Numbered from the stretch's first letter, positions 34,437-43,403 are shown. The stretch is 64,000 nucleotides of DNA from Oscillospiraceae bacterium (GCA_017448455.1 JAFSLL010000133.1:42786-106785), one strand, 5' to 3'. Numbers and translations are program-made. Notes: a model not told the origin generated them from the sequence alone.

Positions 34437-35719
34437 GATTCGGTCCTTCCCGCGTGTACGACAGACATGGCGAGCCGGTCGGGCGACAGCGTTTCTTTCA
34501 GGAAAGCCTCACACTCTCCGATGGTGACAGACTCCAGCACGGCAGGGTAGTCCAGGTAGCAGAATCCGTCGAACTCATCCAGAGCGAGCGATACGCATAC
34601 GTCGTCAAAGTCTTCCATGGACCGGAGAACACCTCCGATCGCCGCCTTCTGTGCCCGATGGAACAGCTTCCGGCTCAGCCCTTCCGACTCGATCCGTTTC
34701 AGCTCTGCCTTCAGCGCTTCCAGCACAGCCTGTGGGTTACGGCTCTCTCCGCCGAGAATCGCGTGTCCGGCTCCGTCGGTAAAATCGGCATCGGCATCAA
34801 AGAAGCGGCTCAGAAGACCGTCAGCGTAAAGCCGGTTGTAAAACGGGCTGGACGGGCCGGCAAGCAGACGCAGCGCGAGGTCGGCGATCAGCTGCTGCTT
34901 CAAATAGTCCGGACCTTTTGGCCTGACGGCGATTTTTGCGCCAATCAGGAACTGGGGTGTCGCGACCGGCATTTCCAGCTCGGCGAAGGTTCCGATCGGG
35001 AGCAGGCTTTCCTCCGATGGAACGTCCTTTAAGGGGGCCGTTGATTCGCCGGCGGGGAGCTCTTCTTCCACGAGTGCAAGAATTTGCTCCGGATCCAGAT
35101 CTCCCGCTACGCACAGCACCATATTGGCAGGGGAATAGAAAGCGCGGTGACAGGTATAGAGAGTCTCCGCCGTAATCCGGGAAATGCTTTCCACTGTTCC
35201 GATTGTCTTTTCCCGGATCGGATGCCTGGCATAGAGCAGCTTCAGCAGCGAATAATAATTGGCGGAACCCGGACTGTCTTCACCCATACGGATCTCCTGC
35301 GCAATGATGCCCTGCTCTTTGGCAACTGTCTCCTCCGTAAAATAGGGCATGGATACAAAATGAAGCAGCATGCGCAGGTTGTCTTCAAATGCCCGGGTGC
35401 AGTGAAAATAGTAGCATGTTACATCCGAGGACGTGAAGGCATTCGGGTCCGCTCCGTTCTGGGAAAGCAGACGGAGCGCATTGTCACCGTCCGGAAGATC
35501 GAACATTTTGTGCTCCAGATAATGGGCTACGCCCGCCGGCGTGTCGTATGTTTCACCGTTCAGGCTGAAACGGAGGTGGACACCGCCGTAACTGGTGGCA
35601 AAAACGGCATAAAAGCCGGAGAAACCTTTTCGGGGGAGAACCCGGATTCGCAGCCCGTTCGCGGCGGTCCCGGAATAAAGTACATCCCCGGTTGAGGGAT
35701 AATCAATTCGCTGCAGCAT
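34430..35719 (-). CDS. M16-family zinc peptidase, catalytic (YmfH-like)
   Basis: 429 residues from the ATG at 35719. The inverted zinc motif HYLEHKMF (HxxEH) is present near residue 75, with the distal Glu in the following helix, so this member should be catalytic. YmfF/YmfH pairs of Bacilli and Clostridia form M16 heterodimers that degrade short peptides; the partner is encoded immediately upstream. AGGAG is 13 bases from the chosen start, which is a bit long; a GTG 12 bases earlier is an alternative. Confidence 0.88.
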   Translation of the reverse strand: MLQRIDYPSTGDVLYSGTAANGLRIRVLPRKGFSGFYAVFATSYGGVHLRFSLNGETYDTPAGVAHYLEHKMFDLPDGDNALRLLSQNGADPNAFTSSDVTCYYFHCTRAFEDNLRMLLHFVSMPYFTEETVAKEQGIIAQEIRMGEDSPGSANYYSLLKLLYARHPIREKTIGTVESISRITAETLYTCHRAFYSPANMVLCVAGDLDPEQILALVEEELPAGESTAPLKDVPSEESLLPIGTFAELEMPVATPQFLIGAKIAVRPKGPDYLKQQLIADLALRLLAGPSSPFYNRLYADGLLSRFFDADADFTDGAGHAILGGESRNPQAVLEALKAELKRIESEGLSRKLFHRAQKAAIGGVLRSMEDFDDVCVSLALDEFDGFCYLDYPAVLESVTIGECEAFLKETLSPDRLAMSVVHAGRTESC

Positions 35720-35727
35720 GTGCTGTT

Positions 35728-37089
35728 TCACACTCCTGATTCCATTGGTACTTCTGCTTCCTGATCCGGACACGGCTCTTTTCCGGCCTCTTCTTCGGAA
35801 GCTTCTTCTCCCGCCGGATCCGGCCGGAGAAGATAAACCTGGTCACAGACGACCGACTCCGCTATAGCGATGACGCGCTCACGGCTGACTTCGCTGACAA
35901 GCTCTGCCATTTCCTCCGGCCCGATATCAAGCCCGGTCAGTGCCTGTGAGAGATAATAGCTCTCCAGCGCGCTCTGTGTATCCGGAATCGCGTGCAGGTC
36001 GGAGCTGACACCCGCAACAGCGGCCGCAAGATCATCATCCGTGAATTCACCGCGGCAGACACTTTCAAGCTGCGCAAAGATTTCACTTTTCGTCTGGTCA
36101 ACGACTGCCTCCGGAATACCGGCAGACACCAGCAGCAAGCCTTTCCGTACATCGATAAGGGAGCTTGCGTAGTAACAGAGCGAAAGCTTTTCCCTTACAT
36201 TCAGAAAGAGCTTGGAAGAGGGCCCCGACCCGAACAGCTCGTTAAAAACGTAGATGGCCGGGAAATCCGGATCTTCCATGCACTCTCCGAGGCGCCACCC
36301 GATGACCAGGTTGCATTGGGCAACATCCATTTCTTCTTCGGTACAGCGGGGGATTTCTTCCACCGCGTTCATGCGGACATCGGTTCCGATCTCCTCATTC
36401 AGTTCTCCGCGCGGCAGTGTAACCAGCAGACTGCGGAGAATGGTTTTGACGGTACGAAGACTTGCACGTCCACAGTAAAAAAGTTCAATCGGCGCGGTCT
36501 GAAGCAGGAAGCGGTAATGACGCGTGAGTTTCTGGTAATGGATGCCTCGGGCACTTGCCTCATCGCCAAAACGGGAGACCGCGAAGTCTTCGTAGCAGCA
36601 CATTTCCTCCAGACAACGGCTGATGGCATAAGAGCGCTTGTTGTTCACTCGGGAGGCGATGAGCTCCAGCAGCTTTTCCCGTTCACTGTCCACATAGGCA
36701 GGCAACAGCAAACCGCCGCGGGTCATAGGTGAGAGAACAAGGGAGAGCGTGAGGTCAAGAGCATTTTTCAGCACGGATTCGCTGTCCGGCAAAAAATCAT
36801 CTTCGGGGAAAGAAGCGTAAAAACCGATGGACTGGATCTCACCAATCCGTCGTACAATCGGTTCTGCGACTGTCCCATAAAGATCTTCACAGCGAGCGTT
36901 GAACGCTTCCATATCCGGGTATGCTGCAGTTCCGCGACGCAGAACAAAGGGGATCAGCGCGTTGAGCGAAGCCGTGTCACGACTGAGCTGCGCCAGAAGA
37001 CTGACACTGAAGCAGGCGGTTTTGAACTTGTCTTCCCGCAGGTGAGTCAGCCAGACACCGGGGCGAATCTCCACTCTGCTTGTTTCCAT
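35728..37089 (-). CDS. M16-family peptidase-like protein, non-catalytic partner (YmfF-like)
   Basis: 453 residues from the ATG at 37089, placed by an AGAGGTG site 6 bases ahead. It has the M16 fold pattern (FSVSLLAQLSRDTASLNALI, LRRGTAAYPDMEAFN) but no HxxEH: the equivalent segment reads FVLRRGT. It ends nine bases before the catalytic member starts, so the two would form a heterodimer with one active site. It is the first gene of the long minus-strand run and diverges from ylxM. Confidence 0.88.
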   Translation of the reverse strand: METSRVEIRPGVWLTHLREDKFKTACFSVSLLAQLSRDTASLNALIPFVLRRGTAAYPDMEAFNARCEDLYGTVAEPIVRRIGEIQSIGFYASFPEDDFLPDSESVLKNALDLTLSLVLSPMTRGGLLLPAYVDSEREKLLELIASRVNNKRSYAISRCLEEMCCYEDFAVSRFGDEASARGIHYQKLTRHYRFLLQTAPIELFYCGRASLRTVKTILRSLLVTLPRGELNEEIGTDVRMNAVEEIPRCTEEEMDVAQCNLVIGWRLGECMEDPDFPAIYVFNELFGSGPSSKLFLNVREKLSLCYYASSLIDVRKGLLLVSAGIPEAVVDQTKSEIFAQLESVCRGEFTDDDLAAAVAGVSSDLHAIPDTQSALESYYLSQALTGLDIGPEEMAELVSEVSRERVIAIAESVVCDQVYLLRPDPAGEEASEEEAGKEPCPDQEAEVPMESGV

Positions 37090-37246
37090 GAGCGCACCTC
37101 TTTCGTTTATTTGATACAATAATACTGTACTATATCATATTTCGGGGAAAAATGATAGAGAAACATCCAAAACATTTTCCATAGACGGAACAATCAACAA
37201 AATCGTGAATTAATCGAAAATTATTTCAGGTGACAAGAAAAAACGC

Positions 37247-37275
37247 TTGACACCGCGGGACGGCTGCGATATAAT
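37247..37275 (+). promoter_or_regulatory. Perfect-consensus sigma-A promoter for ylxM-ffh
   Basis: TTGACA (37247-37252), exactly 17 bases, TATAAT (37270-37275). It lies 30 bases upstream of the ylxM start and should drive the SRP/translation block strongly. Confidence 0.95.
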
Positions 37276-37304
37276 GCCGTCGCTCTGGAAAGGGAGGCGA
37301 TCCT

Positions 37305-37670
37305 GTGCCCGAAGGAAGACTGTATCGGAGTATGCTCCTGGATTTTTACTCCCCGCTTCTTACCGACCGTCAGAGAGAATGCTACGATCTGCATTATAAT
37401 GAGGACCTCTCTCTGTCCGAGATTGCCGAGCAGTGCGGGATCAGCCGGCAGGGCGCATGGGATAATATACGGCGCGCTGGGGAAGCCATGGAGGATTTCG
37501 AAGCAAAGTCCGGTTTGATCCGCCGCTTTCTGGAAACGGAGACCGGGCTTCGAAGACTTTTGGAGCTGTTGCAGACTCTGCGTGCCCGCGTTTCAGACGA
37601 TGCGGAGTCTTCCGCTCTGGTAGATACAGCGCTTGCAGAGATCCGGAATCTGCTGAATACTGCGGAATAA
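37305..37670 (+). CDS. ylxM: YlxM-family DNA-binding-like protein (UPF0122)
   Basis: 121 residues with a GTG start behind GGGAGG at 7 bases. Sigma-region-4-like helix-turn-helix: LTDRQRECYDLHYNEDLSLS and EIAEQCGISRQGAWDNIRRA. YlxM is encoded next to ffh in many Firmicutes and is associated with SRP function. It is first in the operon with ffh starting 12 bases after its stop. Confidence 0.93.
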   Translation: MPEGRLYRSMLLDFYSPLLTDRQRECYDLHYNEDLSLSEIAEQCGISRQGAWDNIRRAGEAMEDFEAKSGLIRRFLETETGLRRLLELLQTLRARVSDDAESSALVDTALAEIRNLLNTAE

Positions 37671-37682
37671 AGGAGGGAACCC

Positions 37683-39047
37683 ATGGCTTTTGAGAATTTA
37701 TCGGATAAACTGACCGCTGCCTTCAAGAGACTGCGCGGAAAAGGACGCTTGACGCCGGCCGATGTCAAAGAGGCCATGCGGGAGGTTCGTCTTGCCCTTC
37801 TTGATGCGGACGTCAGCTATAAGGTCGTCAAGGATTTTACAAAATCGGTGACGGAACGCGCATCGGGTGCCGATGTGTTGGAGGCGCTGTCTCCTGCGCA
37901 GATGGTCATCAAAATTGTGAATGAGGAACTCTGCAGTTTGATGGGGGGAGAGAATCAGAAGCTTTCCATCTCGTCCAGTTCTCCTTCGGTCGTTATGCTG
38001 GTTGGCCTTCAGGGCGCCGGTAAAACGACCAACGGCGCAAAGTTGGCGGCTTATATGCGGCGGCAGGGAAAACGGCCCCTTCTTGCGGCTTGCGACATTT
38101 ATCGCCCGGCTGCGATTACACAGCTGGAGACAGTTGGAAAACAGCTGGATCTCCCCGTCTTCCAGATGGGGCAGACAAACCCGGTTGACATCGCGAAGGC
38201 GGCTGTGGAGCATGCCAAACGTCATGGAAATGACCTGGTCTTTCTGGATACTGCCGGACGCCTGCATATTGACGAGGCACTGATGGATGAGCTGCGCAAT
38301 ATCCGCGATGCGGTGAACCCAGCGGAGATTCTGCTGGTGGTTGACGCAATGACCGGTCAGGATGCAGTCAACGCGGCTTCCGCTTTTGATGAGGCGCTCG
38401 GCGTGACCGGTGTCATGCTTACGAAGCTTGATGGTGACGCGCGTGGCGGCGCTGCGCTTTCGATCCGTGCCGCGACCGGGAAACCTATCAAGTTTATCGG
38501 CACTGGCGAGAAGCTCGACATGATTGAACCTTTCCACCCAGACCGAATGGCCTCGCGCATTCTTGGTATGGGCGACGTCCTGACGCTGATTGAGAAGGCA
38601 GAGCAGAGCTTTGATGAGAAGAAGGCGCTCGAAGCAGCGGAAAGGCTGCGCGCCAATCGCTTTTCTCTCCAGGATTATCTGGACCAGATGAACCAGCTGA
38701 AGGGGATGGGCGATCTGGGCGATCTCGCGGGGATGATCCCGGGGATGGACGCCAAGGCTCTCAAGGGTGCGAAACTCGATGAGAAGGCGATGGCGAGGCA
38801 GGAGGCAATTATTCTTTCCATGACACCGGCCGAGCGGGACAACCCGTCTGTGCTCAACTCCAGCCGCAAGAAACGGATAGCAGCCGGTTCCGGAACCTCC
38901 GTGGTCGATGTCAACCGTCTGCTCAAGCAGTATGACGCAATGCAGCAGATGATGAAGCAGCTTTCCGGTAAGAACATGAAGAAGCTGCAGAAAAAGATGG
39001 GCCGTATGGGCGGGGGGTTCCCCGGCTTCGGTGGGCTCGGATTCTGA
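37683..39047 (+). CDS. ffh: Signal recognition particle protein Ffh
   Basis: 454 residues. The NG GTPase domain shows GLQGAGKTTNGAKLA, DTAGRLHIDE and TKLDGDARGG; the C-terminal M domain is Met-rich (MQQMMKQLSGKNMKKL) and binds 4.5S/6S SRP RNA and signal sequences. It targets nascent membrane proteins with FtsY. AAAGGAGGG lies 6 bases ahead. No SRP RNA gene was recognised in the window. Confidence 0.98.
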   Translation: MAFENLSDKLTAAFKRLRGKGRLTPADVKEAMREVRLALLDADVSYKVVKDFTKSVTERASGADVLEALSPAQMVIKIVNEELCSLMGGENQKLSISSSSPSVVMLVGLQGAGKTTNGAKLAAYMRRQGKRPLLAACDIYRPAAITQLETVGKQLDLPVFQMGQTNPVDIAKAAVEHAKRHGNDLVFLDTAGRLHIDEALMDELRNIRDAVNPAEILLVVDAMTGQDAVNAASAFDEALGVTGVMLTKLDGDARGGAALSIRAATGKPIKFIGTGEKLDMIEPFHPDRMASRILGMGDVLTLIEKAEQSFDEKKALEAAERLRANRFSLQDYLDQMNQLKGMGDLGDLAGMIPGMDAKALKGAKLDEKAMARQEAIILSMTPAERDNPSVLNSSRKKRIAAGSGTSVVDVNRLLKQYDAMQQMMKQLSGKNMKKLQKKMGRMGGGFPGFGGLGF

Positions 39048-39138
39048 GTTCCGCTTCGGCCATCGACGATCAGGTTTACAACAGCGCATGTCGCTTTTGT
39101 AAGATAAAACAGATTACAATAATGGAGGTGAAGATAGG

Positions 39139-39375
39139 ATGGTTAAAATCAGACTTCGCAGAATGGGAGCCAAGAAGGCGCCTTACTATCGGATTGTTGT
39201 GGCGGATTCCCGCGCTCCGCGTGACGGACGCTTTATCGAGGAAGTCGGTACCTACAACCCTGCTGCCGACAGTGACAAGCTGAAGGTTGACATGGAGCGT
39301 GTGAAGTACTGGATTGCCAACGGCGCTCAGCCCACCGATACAGTCCGCGGCCTGATCAAAAAGGTCGAGGGCTGA
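39139..39375 (+). CDS. rpsP: Ribosomal protein S16
   Basis: 78 residues, normal for S16. [20 protein letters not shown] and the [20 protein letters not shown] signature are unmistakable. GGAGGTGA precedes the ATG. It lies in the conserved ffh-rpsP-khpA-rimM-trmD order of Firmicutes. Confidence 0.98.
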   Translation: MVKIRLRRMGAKKAPYYRIVVADSRAPRDGRFIEEVGTYNPAADSDKLKVDMERVKYWIANGAQPTDTVRGLIKKVEG

Positions 39376-39404
39376 AGAAGGCACATTAAAGGAGTTTCAT
39401 CTGC

Positions 39405-39635
39405 ATGAAAGAGCTTTTGACCTACATCATACAGAGCCTTGTGGATCATCCGGAAGAGGTCTCTGTGACCGAGCGCAAAGCCGACGGCGAGACGGTGTTT
39501 GAAGTCAGTGTCGCCGAAGGCGATATGGGCAAGGTCATAGGCCGGCAGGGCAGGATCGTGAAGCAGATCCGTGTGCTGATGCGGGCCGTCGCCCAGCGAA
39601 AAGGGAAGAAAGTTTCGGTCGAGATTCTCGACTGA
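39405..39635 (+). CDS. khpA: KH-domain RNA-binding protein KhpA
   Basis: 76 residues with a single KH domain; GKVIGRQGRIVKQIRVLMRA contains the GxxG loop that contacts RNA. KhpA pairs with KhpB/EloR in other Firmicutes to affect cell-wall and RNA metabolism. AAAGGAG lies 11 bases ahead. It is followed by paired hairpins and an inserted lipoprotein gene rather than directly by rimM. Confidence 0.95.
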   Translation: MKELLTYIIQSLVDHPEEVSVTERKADGETVFEVSVAEGDMGKVIGRQGRIVKQIRVLMRAVAQRKGKKVSVEILD

Positions 39636-39642
39636 TGCTGTA

Positions 39643-39659
39643 GGCCGGGCCAACCGGCC
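39643..39659 (+). other. Hairpin just after khpA
   Basis: GGCCGG and CCGGCC pair around a five-base loop directly after the khpA stop. No U-tract follows, so it may protect an mRNA 3' end or pair with the next structure. Confidence 0.5.
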
Positions 39660-39673
39660 ATGTGTCAGTACCC

Positions 39674-39714
39674 GTCCGAGGCGCATGCGCGCCCGGACAG
39701 GCGCTGGCTTTTTT
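39674..39714 (+). terminator. Possible attenuator/partial terminator ahead of the lipoprotein gene
   Basis: GTCCG-A-GGCGC pairs with GCGCCCGGAC (39674-39698). The same GCGCC can instead pair with GGCGC at 39700-39704, giving a short stem followed by TGGC and six U (39709-39714). The two folds exclude each other, as in attenuators, but the terminator stem is only five base pairs. Confidence 0.4.
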
Positions 39715-39744
39715 GCTCTATTTGGAAATGGGGAGGGAATCAGA

Positions 39745-40536
39745 ATGAGAAAAAGAATTCGCACATGGCTTGCCTTGCTGCTTCTGGCTGCGCTTTGCCT
39801 CTGCCTGAGCGGATGCGGCAGTTTCCAGCTTCAGATGGCAAAAACAGCCCAGAAAATGGCAGACCTTCACAGCGTTCATGTGGATGTGGTATCCGAACCG
39901 AAGATGCTGCTGAACGTCGGGGGACAGGACATCGCACTGGATACGGTGGTGACCGGCGGTGTGGACGTAAACCGCTCTCCGCTGATCATGCGTACAGATC
40001 TGACCATGGAAGTGCTTGGCATGGAGATTCCTCTGCGTTTTTATCTTCAGAGGACCGATGAAGGCTGGAAAGGCATTCCCTGGGGAATGGATGATGAGGT
40101 GGAGCCTTTCTTCTTCGGAGAGGCGACCGTCGGCGAAGTGCCTAACAGAATGAAATTGATGGCGGGCTTTGTCAAGCTTGCAGAGTACTTTGAAGGACCT
40201 GAGGCTGATACGGTAAACGGAGAAGATGCAAGCCGGTATGAAGGTACTATCCCCGCGGATGAACTCAACCAGGGATTGGAAATGCTGAATCTGGGACTTC
40301 CGACGCTGACAGAAGATCAAACCTTTGTTCTCTGGATGAACAGCAGCGATATGCTGGTGCGCATGGACACGGATCTCGCGCCCTTCGCGGGGGACATGTT
40401 GAATGTAAAAGTACAGAAACTTCTGGAAGAATACGGTCTTGCCGCCTTGAACATCGGAGTGGATCTGCGGGAAATGCAGACGCAGCTGGTCTTCTCGCAG
40501 TTTGATGCGGCACCGGAGCTGAGCTTCCCCAGATGA
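39745..40536 (+). CDS. Lipoprotein of unknown function (LppX/DUF6612-like)
   Basis: The ATG at 39745 follows GGGAGGG by 7 bases and opens a lipoprotein signal with lipobox CLSGC (Cys about residue 25). 263 residues; the mature part has alternating beta/helix with MADLHSVHVDVVSEPKMLL and a closing LRIMELVFSQFD-like strand, a layout seen in LppX/LolA-like lipoproteins that hold hydrophobic molecules in a half-barrel. Homology is a guess from pattern only. It interrupts the otherwise conserved khpA-rimM order and ends 19 bases before the rimM start, so it is co-transcribed with translation genes. Confidence 0.65.
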   Translation: MRKRIRTWLALLLLAALCLCLSGCGSFQLQMAKTAQKMADLHSVHVDVVSEPKMLLNVGGQDIALDTVVTGGVDVNRSPLIMRTDLTMEVLGMEIPLRFYLQRTDEGWKGIPWGMDDEVEPFFFGEATVGEVPNRMKLMAGFVKLAEYFEGPEADTVNGEDASRYEGTIPADELNQGLEMLNLGLPTLTEDQTFVLWMNSSDMLVRMDTDLAPFAGDMLNVKVQKLLEEYGLAALNIGVDLREMQTQLVFSQFDAAPELSFPR

Positions 40537-40555
40537 ATTGACAGGAATGGGAGCC

Positions 40556-41053
40556 ATGAGACAAAAAGCAGCGTTCATTGATGCCGGAAGGATTGTGAAT
40601 ACGCACGGGGTTCGGGGTGAGCTGAAGATCGAGGTCTGGCTGGACAGCCCGGAAGCCCTCGCGGCCTATCCGCGTGTTTATCTGGCGGGCAGGTCATTCC
40701 CGATCCGTTCTGCCCGGCCTCATAAGGGATTTCTGGTAACGCAACTGGAGGGCGTAGAGGATCTCAACACCGCAATGACCCTGAAGGACCGTGTCATCCA
40801 GATTGCCCGGGAAGACGCACATCTTCCGGCAGGCAGCTATTTTCTGCAGGATCTGCTCGGTGCTTCCGTCATCAATGAAGACGGAACCGAAGTCGGCATT
40901 CTGGAGGAGATTTTGGAACGTCCCGCCTCAGACATCTACGTGGTTCGTGGCGGGGATGGGGCCGAGCACCTGATCCCTGCCGTTCCGGCCTTTGTCCTGG
41001 CTGTTGATCCGGAGATACCGCGGATAACGGTCCGCCTCATAGAGGGAATGTGA
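40556..41053 (+). CDS. rimM: Ribosome maturation factor RimM
   Basis: 165 residues from the ATG at 40556, placed after GGAATGGGAG and by alignment to the usual RimM start. RIVNTHGVRGELKIEVWLD is the N-terminal barrel motif and LLGASVINEDGTEVGILEEI the PRC-barrel start. RimM binds S19 and helps 30S head assembly. Its stop is six bases before the trmD start, so the genes are coupled. Confidence 0.96.
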   Translation: MRQKAAFIDAGRIVNTHGVRGELKIEVWLDSPEALAAYPRVYLAGRSFPIRSARPHKGFLVTQLEGVEDLNTAMTLKDRVIQIAREDAHLPAGSYFLQDLLGASVINEDGTEVGILEEILERPASDIYVVRGGDGAEHLIPAVPAFVLAVDPEIPRITVRLIEGM

Positions 41054-41058
41054 TTCCT

Positions 41059-42351
41059 ATGAAAATTGATATTATGACGCTGTTCCCGGACACGGTAAAC
41101 GCCTTTCTTCATGAGAGTATTCTCGGCAGGGCTGCAAAAAAGGGGATTCTCGACATCAACTGCATCCAGATCCGGGACTATACGGACAACCGCCAGAACC
41201 AGGTGGATGACTATCCCTATGGCGGCGGCTTTGGCTGTGTGCTGATGGCCCAGCCTCTGAAAGCCGCGCTGGATGCGGTCCGGAAGGAGGGAGAGCCGCG
41301 CGTGCGCGTTCTCTGCATGAGTCCGCAGGGGCAGCCTTTTACACAGGAAACGGCCAAGAGGCTTCAGCGTGACTATGATCATCTGATCCTGATCTGCGGG
41401 CACTACGAAGGGATCGATGAGCGATTTGTTGAGGCCTGCGTGGATGAGGAAGTCTCCCTCGGTGACTTTGTTCTGACCGGAGGGGAAATTGCCGCCATGG
41501 CGGTTGCGGATGCCGTTTGCCGGCTGGTTCCGGGCGTGCTCTCAGACCCGCAGTGCTACATGGGCGAGAGCCACTGGGACGGCCTTCTGGAATATCCGCA
41601 GTATACCCGCCCGGAAGTCTGGGAAGGCCGCAGTGTGCCGGAGCCGCTTCTGAACGGCGATCATGAAAAGGTGGCGCGCTGGCGTCGCCTTCAGCAGCTG
41701 GAGCGAACACGGGACCGCAGACCGGATCTCTTTCAACGCTTTGAGCCGCAGTCGGATCTGGACCGGGAAATGCTGGCGCAGCTGCGCAGACAGGAAGGCC
41801 GTACCCGTCTGACAGAGCCTCTTGGCTGCCGACCTGCGACAGTGGAAGATCTCCCGGCAATCTTCGCCATGCGCGACTATGCCCGGGAAAGCCTCCGCAG
41901 ACATCATGTCGATCAGTGGCAGGGGGAATACCCCAGTGACAAGCTGCTCGTTTCCGATATTGCCGATGGAGAAGGATATGTCATTGTTCATGGAGAAGAT
42001 GTGGCAGCCTATTTTGTCCTGACTATGCGGGAGGAACCGGATTACGAGCTGATCCGGGACGGGAAGTGGACGCCTGACCTGCTCTCCTGCAACATTCACC
42101 GGGCAATGGTGGGTGAGAGATACCGGGGGACCGGGGTTTCGTCTGCCATGTTTGCTTTTGCCGAGGACCTTACACGTGCCATGGGAAGGCGCTGTGTCCG
42201 CCTGGATACTCACAAGGATAACAAAGCCATGCTGAAACTGATGCGTGACTGCGGCTATCGTTACCGCGGGAATGTTTCCATCTCGGCGGAGCCCGGACAT
42301 GAGACCCTGCGCCGTTGCTTCGAAAAAGTACTCAGGGAGAAAAAACAATGA
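41059..42351 (+). CDS. trmD: TrmD tRNA (m1G37) methyltransferase fused to a GNAT acetyltransferase domain
   Basis: 430 residues from the ATG at 41059 (a GTG at 41050 is possible); bacterial TrmD is normally about 240-250. Residues 1 to ~245 are complete TrmD: DIMTLFPD, YPYGGGFGCVLMAQP, ICGHYEGIDER and SLGDFVLTGGE form the trefoil-knot SAM site. From about residue 255 a GNAT domain follows: CRPATVEDLPAIFAMRDYAR, a VGERYRGTGVSSAMFAFAED acetyl-CoA loop and RLDTHKDNKAML. The reading frame is continuous with no sign of frameshift. TrmD methylates G37 to prevent +1 frameshifting; the acetylation target of the fused domain is unknown. Confidence 0.92.
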   Translation: MKIDIMTLFPDTVNAFLHESILGRAAKKGILDINCIQIRDYTDNRQNQVDDYPYGGGFGCVLMAQPLKAALDAVRKEGEPRVRVLCMSPQGQPFTQETAKRLQRDYDHLILICGHYEGIDERFVEACVDEEVSLGDFVLTGGEIAAMAVADAVCRLVPGVLSDPQCYMGESHWDGLLEYPQYTRPEVWEGRSVPEPLLNGDHEKVARWRRLQQLERTRDRRPDLFQRFEPQSDLDREMLAQLRRQEGRTRLTEPLGCRPATVEDLPAIFAMRDYARESLRRHHVDQWQGEYPSDKLLVSDIADGEGYVIVHGEDVAAYFVLTMREEPDYELIRDGKWTPDLLSCNIHRAMVGERYRGTGVSSAMFAFAEDLTRAMGRRCVRLDTHKDNKAMLKLMRDCGYRYRGNVSISAEPGHETLRRCFEKVLREKKQ

Positions 42352-42524
42352 ACCGAAGCCCGAAATTTAACCGCTTTATCGCAATTATCTGGATGCTTGT
42401 CGGTTTGGGAGGCGTTTTGCTTCCGCTGCTGACCCGTTCTTATACGGTACCCAATATTCTGCTGATGCTGATCTCAGTTGCGGTGATCTGTCTCAACTGG
42501 GTCCGTTTTGACAGGAACCGATGA
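42348..42524 (+). CDS. Small two-helix membrane protein
   Basis: 58 residues. The ATG at 42348 overlaps the trmD fusion stop (ATGA), with AGGGAG 11 bases ahead. Two hydrophobic helices (about 8-28 and 33-50) with basic ends: FIAIIWMLVGLGGVLLPLLT and ILLMLISVAVICLNWVRF. Its stop overlaps the rsmA start region (ATGA), so three genes are tightly coupled. Family unknown. Confidence 0.65.
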   Translation: MNRSPKFNRFIAIIWMLVGLGGVLLPLLTRSYTVPNILLMLISVAVICLNWVRFDRNR

Positions 42525-43402
42525 ATACGCTGACCGACCCGGTGGCGATCCGTGCTTTGCTGGACCGCCACGGCTTTCATTTCTCCAAGTCCTTGGGACA
42601 GAACTTTCTGATCGATGCCTCAGTTCCGGAGCGAATCGCGGAAGCCGTTCAGGCCGATGAAAACAGCGGTGTTCTGGAGATCGGACCGGGGATCGGCTGC
42701 CTGACGGCAGAGCTGTCCGGCCGTGCGGGCAAGGTCCTGGCGGTCGAGCTGGATAACAGACTGAAGCCGCTTCTGGACGAGACGCTGTCGGGCAGAGAAA
42801 ATGTGGAACTACTGTTCGGAGATGCCTTGAAGCTGAACCTGCGTGAGCTGGTTCTGGAAAAGCTTCCGCAGCAGACAAAGCTGGTCTGCGCGAACCTCCC
42901 CTATAATATCACCAGCCCTGTCCTTACGGCGATTCTGGAGGCAGACTGTTTCGAGCGTATCTGTGTGATGATCCAGCGCGAGGTTGCCCACCGGATCTGT
43001 GCCGGACCCGGCGGAAAGGAATACGGAGCATTCAGCCTGCTGGTACAGTGGTATACCGAACCGGAGCTGCTCTTTGATGTTTCCCCGCACTGCTTTGTCC
43101 CGCAGCCGAAGGTGACCTCTTCTGTCATTCGCCTGACAAAGAGGGAAAAACCGCCTTGTTTCGTTTCGGATGAGGCCCTGCTGTTCCGGATCATCCGTGC
43201 TGCGTTCAACCAGCGCCGCAAAACACTGGTAAACGCGCTTTCTGCCGGTTTGCCCGGACTGCGAAAAGAAGAATGTGAAAGAATTCTCAAAGTTTGTGAT
43301 TTAGACACAAATATCCGCGGTGAAAAGCTGAATCTTGGTGATTTTGCAAAAATCACGAACGAATTAGCGGATTTAACAAATTTCGATTTGTATGGAAAAT
43401 GA
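42521..43402 (+). CDS. rsmA: 16S rRNA (m6-2A1518/A1519) dimethyltransferase RsmA/KsgA
   Basis: 293 residues. HFSKSLGQNFLID, VLEIGPGIGCLTAEL, the ELD acidic loop and NLPYNITSPVL catalytic motif (NLPY) identify the enzyme, followed by KVTSSVIRL and the C-terminal QRRKTLVNAL. It dimethylates two adenines in helix 45 of 16S rRNA late in 30S assembly. ATG overlaps the preceding stop. The 93-base gap after it carries the ppdK promoter. Confidence 0.97.
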   Translation: MNTLTDPVAIRALLDRHGFHFSKSLGQNFLIDASVPERIAEAVQADENSGVLEIGPGIGCLTAELSGRAGKVLAVELDNRLKPLLDETLSGRENVELLFGDALKLNLRELVLEKLPQQTKLVCANLPYNITSPVLTAILEADCFERICVMIQREVAHRICAGPGGKEYGAFSLLVQWYTEPELLFDVSPHCFVPQPKVTSSVIRLTKREKPPCFVSDEALLFRIIRAAFNQRRKTLVNALSAGLPGLRKEECERILKVCDLDTNIRGEKLNLGDFAKITNELADLTNFDLYGK

Positions 43403-43403
43403 A

